The notes under the pieces are model-generated. The model worked only from the letters and a program-made list of their open reading frames with translations, ran no database searches and was not told the DNA's origin. 64,000 nt of DNA from Streptomyces malachitofuscus (GTDB lineage Bacteria; Actinomycetota; Actinomycetes; Streptomycetales; Streptomycetaceae): the NCBI RefSeq assembly GCF_014650055.1, contig NZ_BMUF01000010.1, forward strand, positions 186,001 through 250,000. Direction: 5' to 3'. The position numbers were made by a program, and so were the translations under genes. Below, piece after piece: positions 25,253-33,618 of the stretch. Position 1 is the first letter of the stretch; the number at the start of each line of letters is the position of its first letter.

Positions 25253-26794
25253 TCAGTGCATGGCCACCGGCACGGCCGCCTCGTCCTCGAGGGAGGCGTC
25301 GGAGGACCCGGCGACGGCGGTGCCGCCCGGCTTGCCCGCGTTGATCAGGACCGCGGCGATGGCCGCGGCCACGACCAGGATCCCGACGGCGAACCAGATC
25401 GCGCTGGTGTAGCCCTCCACCTGCCCCTGGAGCTGGATCAGCTGCTGCTGGGACCGGCTGGTGGCGCCGCCGATGTGGTCGGCGACGTAGGACGTGGTGG
25501 CCGAGGCGGCGATCGTGTTCAGCAGGGCCGTACCGATCGCGCCGCCCACCTGCTGCGAGGTGTTGACCATCGCGGAGGCGACACCGGAGTCACGCGGCTC
25601 CACACCCAGGGTGGCCAGCGACATGGCCGGCATGAACGCCGTACCCATGCCCAGACCGAGCAGCAGCATCGCCGGCAGCAGCAGGGCCGCGTACGAGGAG
25701 TCGATCTCCAGCTGTGTCAGCAGCAGCATGCCGAGCGCGGCGACCACGAAGCCGGGGGCCATCAGCAGCCGGGGCGCGACCCGGGTCATCAGCCGGGTGC
25801 CGATCTGCGTCGACCCCACGATCATGCCCGCGATCATCGGCAGGAAGGCGAAGCCGGTCTTGACCGGCGAATACCCCTGCACGACCTGCAGGTAGTAGGT
25901 GAGGAAGAGGAACAGACCGAACATCGCGATGATCGCCAGGCCCAGCGAGAGGTAGACCCCGCCGCGGTTACGCTCGGTGATCACGCGCAGCGGCAGCAAC
26001 GGCGCCTTGACCCGGGCCTCGACGATCACGAACGCGGCGAGCAGCACGGCGGACGCGATGAACATGCCGACGGTCACGGAGTCGCTCCAGCCCTCGGACT
26101 CCGCGCGGGTGAAGCCGTAGACGAGCGCGACCAGACCCAGGGTGGACAGGACCACGCCCGGGATGTCGAGCGGCGAGCGGTTGCGTCCGCCCTCCGGCTC
26201 ACGGATCACGAGGTACGCACCGGCCGCGGCGACGACGGCGAACGGGATGTTCACGAAGAACGTCCAGCGCCAGTCCAGGTACTCGGTGAGGAAACCGCCG
26301 AGGATCAGGCCCACGGCACCACCGCCACCGGCGATCGCGCCGTAGATGCCGAACGCCTTGGCGCGCTCCTTGCCGTCGGTGAACATCACCGCGAGCAGGG
26401 AGAGCGCGGCGGGCGCGAGCAGCGCGCCGAACGCGCCCTGCAGGGCGCGGGCACCGAACATCATGGCCTCGTTGGTGGCCGCGCCACCGAGCGCGGAGGC
26501 CAGCGCGAAGCCGCCCAGACCGAGGACGAAGGCCCGCTTGCGCCCCCACAGGTCGGCTATCCGGCCGCCGAACAGCAGCAGACCGCCGAAGGCGAGGGCG
26601 TACGCGGTGACGACCCACTGACGGTTGCCGTCCGAGATGCCCAGGTCCTGCTGGGCGGAGGGCAGGGCGATGTTCACGATGGTCGCGTCCAGGACGACCA
26701 TCAGCTGGGCGAGCGCGATGAAGACGAGCGCTTTCCAGCGGTTGGCGTCCGGAGCGCCGGCGGTCTTCGCCGCCAGTGAGGCTGTTTCAGACAT
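25253..26794 (-). CDS. DHA2-type MFS drug transporter (EmrB/QacA family)
   Basis: A 513-residue, 14-segment exporter. Signatures: MVVLDATIVNIALPSAQQDL (TM1), FGGRIADLWGRKRAFVLG (motif A) and LGMGTAFMPAMSLATLGVEP (motif C-like). The second half contains a QQLIQLQGQVEGYTSAIW extracellular stretch before the last helix. I chose the ATG at 26794 (MSETASL). It follows a TetR gene on the same strand with a 148-bp gap, a common repressor-exporter arrangement. Confidence 0.9.
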   Translation of the reverse strand: MSETASLAAKTAGAPDANRWKALVFIALAQLMVVLDATIVNIALPSAQQDLGISDGNRQWVVTAYALAFGGLLLFGGRIADLWGRKRAFVLGLGGFALASALGGAATNEAMMFGARALQGAFGALLAPAALSLLAVMFTDGKERAKAFGIYGAIAGGGGAVGLILGGFLTEYLDWRWTFFVNIPFAVVAAAGAYLVIREPEGGRNRSPLDIPGVVLSTLGLVALVYGFTRAESEGWSDSVTVGMFIASAVLLAAFVIVEARVKAPLLPLRVITERNRGGVYLSLGLAIIAMFGLFLFLTYYLQVVQGYSPVKTGFAFLPMIAGMIVGSTQIGTRLMTRVAPRLLMAPGFVVAALGMLLLTQLEIDSSYAALLLPAMLLLGLGMGTAFMPAMSLATLGVEPRDSGVASAMVNTSQQVGGAIGTALLNTIAASATTSYVADHIGGATSRSQQQLIQLQGQVEGYTSAIWFAVGILVVAAAIAAVLINAGKPGGTAVAGSSDASLEDEAAVPVAMH

Positions 26795-26942
26795 GGGGGT
26801 ACCCACTTCGGTACTTGTGACGGAAATCGAGAATGTGTAACGAAAAATCGGGTGTCTTCAGGGAACGACGCGTCCCCGGGACGGCCGTTCGATGCGAGGC
26901 CCGTGGTCAGGACGGGCGGCGCGGATGGGTGTCAGGGCTCGC

Positions 26943-27584
26943 TCAGCGGCGCAGATCCTCCACGGTCACGGCCGAACCCGGCAGGACGCTCGGGGCAGGC
27001 GCCCGCATCCCGTCCAGGAACAGCTGCAGATGGCGGTGGACGAAGCGGTCGGCGCTCATGCAGCCGGTACCGGCCGGGGGCCGGCTCAGCTGGGCGACGC
27101 CCACCATCAGATCGCCGTACTCCACGTCGGCACGGAGCTGACCGGCCGCCTTGGCGCGGTCCATCAGCTGTGCGACGAGGCTCTCGGCTCGCCGGCGTGC
27201 GTCCTCCAGGTCGGGGTGGTACTGGTCGAAGGTGCTGGAGATCATCGGGCACAGCGCGCTGATCCGCTCGTCGGCGGCCGTGTGCGCGAAGCGCTCCAGC
27301 GCTTCGAAGGCGTCCCCGGTCTCGCCCAGCGCCTGCTCGGCCGCCCGCACCGTACGGTCCATCACGGAGCAGACGACCTCGCGCACCAGCGCGTCGCGGT
27401 CGGGGAAGTTGCGGTACACCGTGGCATTGCCGACGCCGGCCCGGCGGGCGACGTCGTCGAGCGGCACGTCCGGCCCGAACTCGACGAACATCTCGCGGGC
27501 GGCGGTGACGATCCGCTCCCGGTTGCGCAGGGCGTCGGCACGGGGCCGGGGCGCCTTGCGCGTGACGGGGGTCGCGGTCTGCAC
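26943..27584 (-). CDS. TetR/AcrR family transcriptional regulator
   Basis: A 213-residue repressor with a typical N-terminal HTH (RIVTAAREMFVEFGPDVPLD and RRAGVGNATVYRNFPDRDAL, about residues 24-63) and a helical ligand domain (CPMISSTFDQYHPDLEDARRR, in part STFDQYHPDLEDARR). The GTG at 27584 is preceded by GAGGAG; longer reading frames upstream lack a ribosome site. It lies ahead of the DHA2 exporter it probably regulates. Confidence 0.88.
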   Translation of the reverse strand: MQTATPVTRKAPRPRADALRNRERIVTAAREMFVEFGPDVPLDDVARRAGVGNATVYRNFPDRDALVREVVCSVMDRTVRAAEQALGETGDAFEALERFAHTAADERISALCPMISSTFDQYHPDLEDARRRAESLVAQLMDRAKAAGQLRADVEYGDLMVGVAQLSRPPAGTGCMSADRFVHRHLQLFLDGMRAPAPSVLPGSAVTVEDLRR

Positions 27585-27629
27585 GGTGCACTCCTCGATC
27601 GGTTGGCTTGTCGAATCCGGGGAGGGAAT

Positions 27630-27662
27630 CCCCGTTTCGCGCGGACACAGGTCCAAACGGGG
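27630..27662. promoter_or_regulatory. inverted repeat CCCCGTTT-N17-AAACGGGG upstream of the TetR gene
   Basis: Eight-base arms at 27630-27637 and 27655-27662 form a 33-bp dyad about 45 bp upstream of the TetR start. A TetR site is likely here since TetR dimers bind such dyads, and the region has no other gene (27,585-27,841). Confidence 0.5.
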
Positions 27663-27841
27663 AAACGATCCCCGGTTATTTCCCTCTCCCGAGAACTTTT
27701 TCTGTGACCCACACCACATCCAGTTCTTCGGGTGCCCCACGATCGGCCCTCCCGGCGGGCGCACCCCCGCGGGGCAACGGAGGGTGATCGGGAGGGTGCA
27801 GTCGGAGACCGGCGGCTGCCGTGTGGAGCGGAGGTTCCCGC

Positions 27842-29134
27842 ATGCAGTGGCAGCCGAGCCGACGCCGGATATCCCCGCGCCGCCTGGCCGCCCTGGCGTC
27901 CGTCTCCGCCCTGACCCTCGCCGTCAGCACCTCCGCCGGCAACGGCCACCTCTCCCCCGGCGCCTCCACCGCCGGCGCAGGACCGAGCGCCCTCTCCCGC
28001 ACCTCCGCACACGGCCCCTGCATGATCGGCAGCAACCGTGAGGTCCAGATGTCCGAGGGCATCCCCACGAACCCCGGTTACACCCGCTCCACCGGCACGG
28101 TCCGCGCCCTCACCCTGATGATCGACTTCTCCGACGCGCCCGGTGAGGGAGACGCCCTCGACCGCTACCGGGAGTTCTTCCCCCAGACCCGGGAGTGGTT
28201 CGCCACCAGCTCCTACGGCCGCCTCGACTACCGCCCCGAGATCCCGGTCCCCGACTGGCTGCGCATGCCCAAGTCCTTCCGCGCGTACGGCATAGAGCGC
28301 GGCGCCCCCTTCGACCCCGGCTACCGCGAACTGGTCCGCGACATCGTGGCCGAGGCCGATCCCGACGTGGACTTCCAGGCGTACGACCTGCTGAACGTGC
28401 TGGTGACCCCCAACGCGGGCCCGGCCGCCCTGGACACGGTCCTGTCCGTCACCTTCGCCGGCAACCGGGAGGCCCCGACCGCGGACGGCATTCCCGTCTC
28501 CAACGCGTCCTTCGTCTACTCCCGCCAGGACGACGGCTCCGGCTCCTACGACCGCACCGGCTACCGCGTCCTGCCGCACGAGAACGGCCACGTCTTCGGC
28601 CTGCCCGACCTCTACACCGCAGAGGGCGGCGGCGCGGTCGGCCACTGGGACATCATGAGCGAGGACTGGGGCGCCAACAACGACATCCTCGCCTGGCACA
28701 AGTGGAAGCTGGGCTGGCTGGACGCGTCCCAGGTCGGCTGCGCGGCGAGCCGGGGCACACGGGAGTACGCACTCACGCCCCTCGCGCGGACCGGCGGCCC
28801 GAAACTGGTCTTCATCCCCCTGAACGCCCACTCCGGCTACGCCGTCGAACTGCGCACCCGCGCCGGCAACGACGAGGCGGTCTGCCGCCCCGGCATCCTC
28901 ATCTACCGCGTCGACGCGAACGTGGACACCGGCATGGGCCCGGTCACCGTCCACGACTCCCGCCGGGACAGCGGCGGCTGCACCCGCTCCCCCAACGTCC
29001 ACGCGGAACTCTCGGACGCGACGTTCACACCGGGCGAGAGCTTCGTGGACCGGAAGGCGGGAATCCAGGTGGCGGTCCTGAAGGCGGACGACGCCAGCTA
29101 CCGCATCCGCGTAACCCGCACCACCCGCACGTAA
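27842..29134 (+). CDS. secreted M6 family (immune inhibitor A-like) metalloprotease
   Basis: A 430-residue secreted zinc protease. A signal peptide is evident (RRRISPRRLAALASVSALTL with AVSTSAGNG after it). The zinc site is HENGHVFGLPDLY at about residue 248: H-E-x-x-H with the usual following G-x-x-D. GHWDIMSEDWG (the Met-turn, about residue 271) follows. The start ATG at 27842 has GGAGG 7 bases upstream. It is shorter than classical InhA proteins and lacks their C-terminal domains. Confidence 0.9.
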   Translation: MQWQPSRRRISPRRLAALASVSALTLAVSTSAGNGHLSPGASTAGAGPSALSRTSAHGPCMIGSNREVQMSEGIPTNPGYTRSTGTVRALTLMIDFSDAPGEGDALDRYREFFPQTREWFATSSYGRLDYRPEIPVPDWLRMPKSFRAYGIERGAPFDPGYRELVRDIVAEADPDVDFQAYDLLNVLVTPNAGPAALDTVLSVTFAGNREAPTADGIPVSNASFVYSRQDDGSGSYDRTGYRVLPHENGHVFGLPDLYTAEGGGAVGHWDIMSEDWGANNDILAWHKWKLGWLDASQVGCAASRGTREYALTPLARTGGPKLVFIPLNAHSGYAVELRTRAGNDEAVCRPGILIYRVDANVDTGMGPVTVHDSRRDSGGCTRSPNVHAELSDATFTPGESFVDRKAGIQVAVLKADDASYRIRVTRTTRT

Positions 29135-29197
29135 CCCCCGCACCCCCACGATCGCGATCCGGTACGCTGACGCCTGAGGCCGCGCACGTACGGCCCC

Positions 29198-29270
29198 GCC
29201 TTCGTAGCTCAGGGGATAGAGCACCGCTCTCCTAAAGCGGGTGTCGCAGGTTCGAATCCTGCCGGGGGCA
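29198..29270 (+). tRNA. tRNA-Arg (anticodon CCT)
   Basis: A complete cloverleaf: acceptor GCCTTCG paired with CGGGGGC (two U-G wobble pairs at positions 4-69 and 5-68), D arm GCTC...GAGC, anticodon stem CCGCT/AGCGG with loop CTCCTAA, T arm GCAGG-TTCGAAT-CCTGC. CCA is not encoded. The 3' half, from the anticodon loop on, is the left copy of the 44-bp att repeat, so this gene is rebuilt by the integrated element. Confidence 0.95.
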
Positions 29271-29272
29271 CA
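29229..29272. repeat. attL (44-bp direct repeat, within tRNA-Arg)
   Basis: Identical over 44 bp to 43738-43781. It starts at CTCCTAAAGC in the anticodon loop and ends two bases past the tRNA (GGGGGCACA). The first mismatch is at each side of this block. The integrase gene is next to it. Confidence 0.95.
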
Positions 29273-29286
29273 GAGAAACACCAGGT

Positions 29287-29323
29287 CAGGAGCCCTTCCG
29301 TCCGACGGACGGGAGGGCTCCTG
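29287..29323 (+). terminator. hairpin terminator after tRNA-Arg, supplied by the element
   Basis: CAGGAGCCCT (29287-29296) pairs with AGGGCTCCTG (29314-29323), with an inner TCCGTCCG/CGGACGGG part. It would end the tRNA transcript at the element's left edge. Confidence 0.75.
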
Positions 29324-29383
29324 CGCTTGCAGCACACATATGGCACACATGCCGTGCGCGCGGATGGTGGGGAGCTGTGCAGG

Positions 29384-29728
29384 ATGGCCGTCACGGATGA
29401 GCTGGCTCGGCGTCGGTACGAGAAGCTGATCGACCGGCTCGAATCGATGATGCGGGCGGCTCTTAAGCCGCAGTTCCAGGGCTACCACGGTCAGCTGATC
29501 CTGAGCGGCGACGATCTTGCGGAGTTGGGCGACCTCAAGGACGTCCGGCATGCAGCTCGGGAAGCGGGACGTCGTCTCGGCTGGAAGACCACCACCCGTC
29601 TCGTCGGTGACCGGCTCTTCGTGCTGGACGAGCGGGAGGTACCTGAGGAGATCGAACGGCTGGCCGGCGATGAGGCTGCTGCCGCGATCGACCGAGCCCG
29701 GCAGGACAGCCAGCGACCGCGCGGATGA
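29384..29728 (+). CDS. hypothetical protein of the element, 114 aa
   Basis: A charged, helical protein without membrane segments or a recognised domain. It begins MAVTDELARRRYEKLIDRLE and holds an AGRRLGWKTTTRLVGDRLFV segment that suggests a small alpha/beta fold. The ATG at 29384 has GGGGAG upstream. It is convergent with the integrase and separated from it by a hairpin, and lies just inside attL. Function unknown. Confidence 0.6.
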   Translation: MAVTDELARRRYEKLIDRLESMMRAALKPQFQGYHGQLILSGDDLAELGDLKDVRHAAREAGRRLGWKTTTRLVGDRLFVLDEREVPEEIERLAGDEAAAAIDRARQDSQRPRG

Positions 29729-29746
29729 CCTGAGCCGAGGGAGACG

Positions 29747-29790
29747 GAAGGGGCTGCCCCACCGCATCAGCGCGGTCGGGCGGCCCCTTC
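29747..29790. terminator. branched hairpin between the hypothetical gene and the integrase
   Basis: GAAGGGGCTGCCC and GGGCGGCCCCTTC form the outer stem; a small ACCGC/GCGGT stem can form inside. It can serve both converging genes. Confidence 0.7.
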
Positions 29791-29819
29791 GGTTGCGGCT
29801 CGCACGCATCAGGCACACA

Positions 29820-31058
29820 TCACGCTGCATCGTCCTCCAGGGCGGCCACCTGGTCAGCGGCCTTGCGGGCCTTCTTCTCCGCCTTCTCCAGCTTGGCCTT
29901 CGCCTTGGCCAGTTGCTTGGAGCGGCGCTTGTGCATCTTCTTCGAGACCTCGTCCAGACGGTCCGGGAAGAGGTGGCCATACGTGTCCAACGTCAGGGTC
30001 GCGGACTTGTGGCCCAGCATCGTCTGTACGACGTTGACGTCCGCGCCGCTTGCGATGGCCAGCGAAGCCGCCGTGTGCCGCAGCTTGTGCGGGGTGACCT
30101 TGAGGTGCCCAAGCCCGGCCTTCACGACCGCTGGCGCGAACAAACGCTGACGGAAGTTCCGCGCCCTCAGCGGTCCGCCCTGCGGGGCGGTGAAGAGCAA
30201 CTCCTCGTCTCCCCGCCCCTGAACGTGCGGTTTCAACTCCTCTGCCAGGAACCGTGGGATCGGTACTGACCTGCGCTCATGGTTCTTGGGGGTGTCGAGG
30301 TAGAGCTTGCCGTTGTCCTCGGCGTACGCCTCGACGATGTGGGCCCGGCAGGAGGCCAGGTCCACGCGGCCCACCTTCAGCGCCGACGCCTCACCCCAGC
30401 GCAGACCGGTATAGGCCAGCAGCAGGATGAACACCCGGTAGGCGCCCGACGCGTTGGCCAGTGCGTCGACCTGCATGTCGTCGAGGTACACGTGGTCGGC
30501 AGGCGCCGCCTTCGGCAGCGGCACGCCGACCGCCGGGTTGACCGCCAGACGACGGGCCTTCACCGCGTAGCCGAGAACGCGGCTGAGGACGACGTACGCC
30601 TTGCGGACCGACCTGGGGCTGAGCTTCCTGCCGCCGGTCGCCTCGCCGGACAGCAGGTCCGCGAGCCACTCGGCGATGTCCTCGAAGTTGACGCGATCCA
30701 GCGGGGTGGTGCCCCATCTGGGGATCACATGGACGTCGAGAACGCCGCGATAGCGGCCCCGGGTCGAACGCTTGAGATGGATCTGCGCGGCCAGCCAGGA
30801 CTCCGCCACCTCTGCGAACTTCACCCGGGCGGCGGCCGGATCACGGTAGGAGCCGTCATTGAGACGGGACTCGATCCTCGTCCGCTCCGCCTCGGCGTCG
30901 ACCTTGCGGGCGAAGGTCTTCATCTTCGGCTTGCCGTCAGGGTCGTACCAGCGGACTCGGTAGCGACCGGGTGGCGTACGGCCCGCCCGCTTGGCATCAG
31001 CTGCGGCACGCGCGTACGCCGCGTGCCCTATGCGGTCCTCGATCCAGACCCGCGCCAA
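29820..31058 (-). CDS. tyrosine-type site-specific integrase
   Basis: A 412-residue recombinase. The N-terminal arm-binding and SAM-like core-binding domains (about 1-190; WLAAQIHLKRSTRGRYRGVL) are followed by the catalytic domain with Arg in TGLRWGEASALKV, the H-x-x-R motif in HKLRHTAASLAIASG, GHKSATLT and the nucleophile Tyr in LDTYGHLFP (about residue 365). The C-terminus is a lysine-rich helix. The TTG at 31058 follows GGGAGGGG and lies directly after the XRE stop, so the pair is coupled. It should recombine the tRNA-Arg att sites. Confidence 0.93.
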   Translation of the reverse strand: MARVWIEDRIGHAAYARAAADAKRAGRTPPGRYRVRWYDPDGKPKMKTFARKVDAEAERTRIESRLNDGSYRDPAAARVKFAEVAESWLAAQIHLKRSTRGRYRGVLDVHVIPRWGTTPLDRVNFEDIAEWLADLLSGEATGGRKLSPRSVRKAYVVLSRVLGYAVKARRLAVNPAVGVPLPKAAPADHVYLDDMQVDALANASGAYRVFILLLAYTGLRWGEASALKVGRVDLASCRAHIVEAYAEDNGKLYLDTPKNHERRSVPIPRFLAEELKPHVQGRGDEELLFTAPQGGPLRARNFRQRLFAPAVVKAGLGHLKVTPHKLRHTAASLAIASGADVNVVQTMLGHKSATLTLDTYGHLFPDRLDEVSKKMHKRRSKQLAKAKAKLEKAEKKARKAADQVAALEDDAA

Positions 31059-31340
31059 CTAGCACCCCTCCCGGTCGCCGCTGGTCACCGACGGGAGCGG
31101 CAGGAGTAGCGTGGCGGCGGGGATGCCCAGCGCGGTGGCGATCACGACGAGGTCGTCGATGTCGCAGCGACGGCGCGCGCGTTCGGTTCGGCTGAGGGCG
31201 GTGTTGGTCATCGGGCGGCCCAGCGCGGTGCAGCGAGCGGCGAGCTGCTGCTGGGTCAGGCCGCGCACGAGGCGTAGGTGCTCGATGGCGCGGGCGGTGT
31301 GGAGGCCGGCAGGGCCTATTTCGACAGGTCGGGTTGCCAT
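31059..31340 (-). CDS. XRE family helix-turn-helix regulator
   Basis: A 93-residue DNA-binding protein with one HTH_3 domain (HLRLVRGLTQQQLAARCTAL, about residues 21-40; NTALSRTERARRRCDIDDLV follows) and a C-terminal leucine-rich tail. It precedes and overlaps translationally with the integrase. A dyad AGAGTT-N8-AACTCT lies 38 bp upstream, and the same dyad lies before the divergent excisionase gene, so it is likely the element's repressor. Confidence 0.85.
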   Translation of the reverse strand: MATRPVEIGPAGLHTARAIEHLRLVRGLTQQQLAARCTALGRPMTNTALSRTERARRRCDIDDLVVIATALGIPAATLLLPLPSVTSGDREGC

Positions 31341-31377
31341 AACAGGTAGCTGTAACTTGCGGCCGGGCGCTATGGCA

Positions 31378-31397
31378 AGAGTTGGTTCTTAAACTCT
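31378..31397. promoter_or_regulatory. element operator copy 1 (AGAGTT-N8-AACTCT)
   Basis: AGAGTTGGTTCTTAAACTCT is a dyad with 6-base arms. Its reverse complement matches copy 2 at 19 of 20 positions. It lies 38 bp upstream of the XRE start. Confidence 0.75.
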
Positions 31398-31721
31398 ACA
31401 GAAGTCACCCGAGGACTGAGTGGCGTTCCTCTCATCGAATTCCGGCACATCACGAGCCGTCTCTTCGGGAATGCCGTGCTACCTTCCCATCGCGCTCTGA
31501 GTATGGGCGATTCGAGCAGGTATCAGCCGAACAGTGCACCGGGTTCATCGGATGACACCCGCGCACTCCGCAACACCACCGACCTGCGGAGGTATCGGAT
31601 TCCGACACCTCTACCGATAACTTCGCCGTAAAAAATTTCGGCTTCCGTGGAAGCGGTTTTGGCAACCGCTCATCCACCCTTACTGTTTTCGCCTCCCCAG
31701 CCACGCTGAGAGAAGTAGTAC

Positions 31722-31741
31722 AGAGTTTCAGAACCAACTCT
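31722..31741. promoter_or_regulatory. element operator copy 2 (AGAGTT-N8-AACTCT)
   Basis: AGAGTTTCAGAACCAACTCT, with one more pairing base on each side (C and G), 66 bp upstream of the excisionase-like gene. It faces opposite to copy 1. Confidence 0.75.
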
Positions 31742-31806
31742 GGACTTCTCTCCGTGAGGTGTGGCTGTGTTGTCCAGGCCGTTGTCCAAGACCGAAAAGG
31801 AGCCTC

Positions 31807-32046
31807 GTGCCGACCTCTTCTCCCCGTAGCACCAATGCCCCTGCAACCGCTGCAACTGTCCGTGGCCCGCTTGCCACCCCTGCGGAGGTCGCGGCCTTTC
31901 TCGGGGTGCCGGTGAAGACCCTCTACCAGTGGAAGTACCGGGGCATCGGCCCCAACGTGCACAAGGTCGGTCGCCACCTGCGCTACCGCTGGCCCGAGGT
32001 GGACGCCTGGGTGAACGCCCAGTCCGCGTACGACCTCACGGCCTGA
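31807..32046 (+). CDS. excisionase-like helix-turn-helix protein
   Basis: A 79-residue protein with a MerR/excisionase-type winged HTH: LATPAEVAAFLGVPVKTLYQ at about 22-41 and GRHLRYRWPEVDAWVNAQ at about 55-72. It starts at a GTG after AAGGAG. In integrative elements such a protein directs excision with the integrase. It heads the rightward mobilization gene set. Confidence 0.88.
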   Translation: MPTSSPRSTNAPATAATVRGPLATPAEVAAFLGVPVKTLYQWKYRGIGPNVHKVGRHLRYRWPEVDAWVNAQSAYDLTA

Positions 32047-32181
32047 TGCCGCCCTGCCGGGACAGCGAAGCGGCTCTCGGCGAGCCACCGCCGAGAGCCG
32101 CAGAGTCCCCGCCTCGTCGCCCTTGAACGATCGAATCGGTGGGCCGGGCTTGCCCGTCCGGCCCACCGGGAAGGAACGCCT

Positions 32182-33426
32182 GTGGACGAATCTACGTCCC
32201 CCGCCACCGCATCCTCGATACGCACCTGGCCGCCCGTCGCCGCCCCCGGCCAGGACCCCACCGCGAAAGCGCCCACCGCTGAGGACGACGAGCCAGGGCA
32301 GAGCGTGGAAGGCGCACAGCTACTGGACGAGCTGAGGGAAGCCATCGCGCGGTACGTGATCCTGCCCAGCAGTGAGGCCCTGACCGCCGTCACGCTGTGG
32401 GTGGCGGCCACGCACATCCAGCCCGCCCTCCAGCACGCACCTCGCCTCGCCGTGGTCGGGCCGGCGAAGCGGTGCGGCAAGTCCCGCCTGTTGGACGTGC
32501 TCACCGAGACTGTGCGCGAGCCGCTGATCACGGTCAACACCAGCCCGGCGGTGGTGTTCCGCGCCATCGGTGAGGACCCGCCCACCCTGCTGGTGGACGA
32601 GGCCGACACCATCTTCGGCAGCATCAAGGCCGCCGAGAAGAACGAGGAGCTGCGCGGCCTGCTCAACGCCGGCCACCAGCGCAACCGGCCCGCCCTGCGC
32701 ATCTCGGGGCCGGAGCACAAGCCGCAGGCGTTCCCCACCTTCGCGATGGCCGCGCTCGCCGGTATCGGGGACCTGCCGGACACGGTCATGGACCGGTCCG
32801 TGGTGATCCGTATGCAGCGGCGCAAGGCAGGTGAGCGAGTGGAGCAGTTCCGGTCTCGCCGCGACATCCCCGCCCTGCACGCCCTGCGTGACCGGCTGAC
32901 CGCCTGGCTGCGTCCGCTGACGGACACCGCAGCCGACCTGGTGCCGCCGATGCCGGTGCAGGACCGGGCGGCGGACACCTGGGAGCCGCTGGTGGTCGTC
33001 GCCGAACTGGCAGGTGACTCCTGGCCGGAGCGAGCACGGGCAGCGTGCGTGGCGATGTGCGCAGCCGAGGTCGGCCAGGAAGACGAGTCCAACGTGAAGA
33101 CGCGGCTGCTGAAGGACGTACGCCGTGTCTTCGCGTGCTACGGAGATCCGGACTCCGTGCGCACGCGGGACCTACTGGAGGAGCTACTCAAAGACCAGGA
33201 GGCTCCATGGGCGGAGTACCGCAACACCGGTCTGACCGCGCGCTATCTGGGGATCTTGCTGAAGGACTTCGGCATCCAGGCGGCCGTCCTCCGCTTCGAG
33301 GGCGGCCGGCAGGCCCGGGGCTTCGCGCGCACGCAGTTCACCGATGCCTGGGCCCGCTACTGCCCCGAGGAGCAACCACCCAGCGGCTATGGGACCACGC
33401 GTCACGAGTCGGCCGACCACCCGTAA
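32182..33426 (+). CDS. DUF3631 domain-containing P-loop protein
   Basis: A 414-residue protein with a Walker A-like GPAKRCGKSRLLD (about 94-106), a Walker B LLVDEADTIFG (about 134-144) and a C-terminal DUF3631 region (about 180-380; TRDLLEELLKDQEAPWAEY within). Such proteins are common in Streptomyces plasmids and integrative elements and resemble primase-associated helicase-like ATPases; a role in replication of the excised element is likely but not shown. The GTG at 32182 has GGGAAGGA upstream. Confidence 0.85.
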   Translation: MDESTSPATASSIRTWPPVAAPGQDPTAKAPTAEDDEPGQSVEGAQLLDELREAIARYVILPSSEALTAVTLWVAATHIQPALQHAPRLAVVGPAKRCGKSRLLDVLTETVREPLITVNTSPAVVFRAIGEDPPTLLVDEADTIFGSIKAAEKNEELRGLLNAGHQRNRPALRISGPEHKPQAFPTFAMAALAGIGDLPDTVMDRSVVIRMQRRKAGERVEQFRSRRDIPALHALRDRLTAWLRPLTDTAADLVPPMPVQDRAADTWEPLVVVAELAGDSWPERARAACVAMCAAEVGQEDESNVKTRLLKDVRRVFACYGDPDSVRTRDLLEELLKDQEAPWAEYRNTGLTARYLGILLKDFGIQAAVLRFEGGRQARGFARTQFTDAWARYCPEEQPPSGYGTTRHESADHP

Positions 33427-33618
33427 ACACCCGTCGCACACGTCGCACCGCAGGTCAACCCCGTGACGGGTCCGGTAACTGTGACGGGTCCTCCTGTACC
33501 ACCCCAGGCTCCCGTACCAGCCCTGACCAGGCATGCGACGGGTGTGACGAGTCCGCCCCCTTCCCCACCGGCAGCCCTGCCCTGTGGCTATGGCAGCCGT
33601 CTCCCCCTGGAGTAACGC

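Larger units (their letters stand above)
31341..31806. promoter_or_regulatory. divergent control region of the element
   Basis: This 466-bp A+T-richer region separates the XRE/integrase and excisionase/mobilization transcripts. It holds two copies of a 20-bp dyad, at 31378-31397 and 31722-31741, and a TAAAAAATTT tract near 31631. No gene is found within it. A replication origin or oriT could also lie here, but nothing proves it. Confidence 0.6.

Noticed and set aside
23711..28000. A biosynthetic gene cluster near hrdD
   Set aside because: In S. coelicolor an antibiotic cluster lies not far beyond this neighbourhood (recalled), but here only regulators, exporters, a dioxygenase and a protease are seen, with no synthase or synthetase genes.
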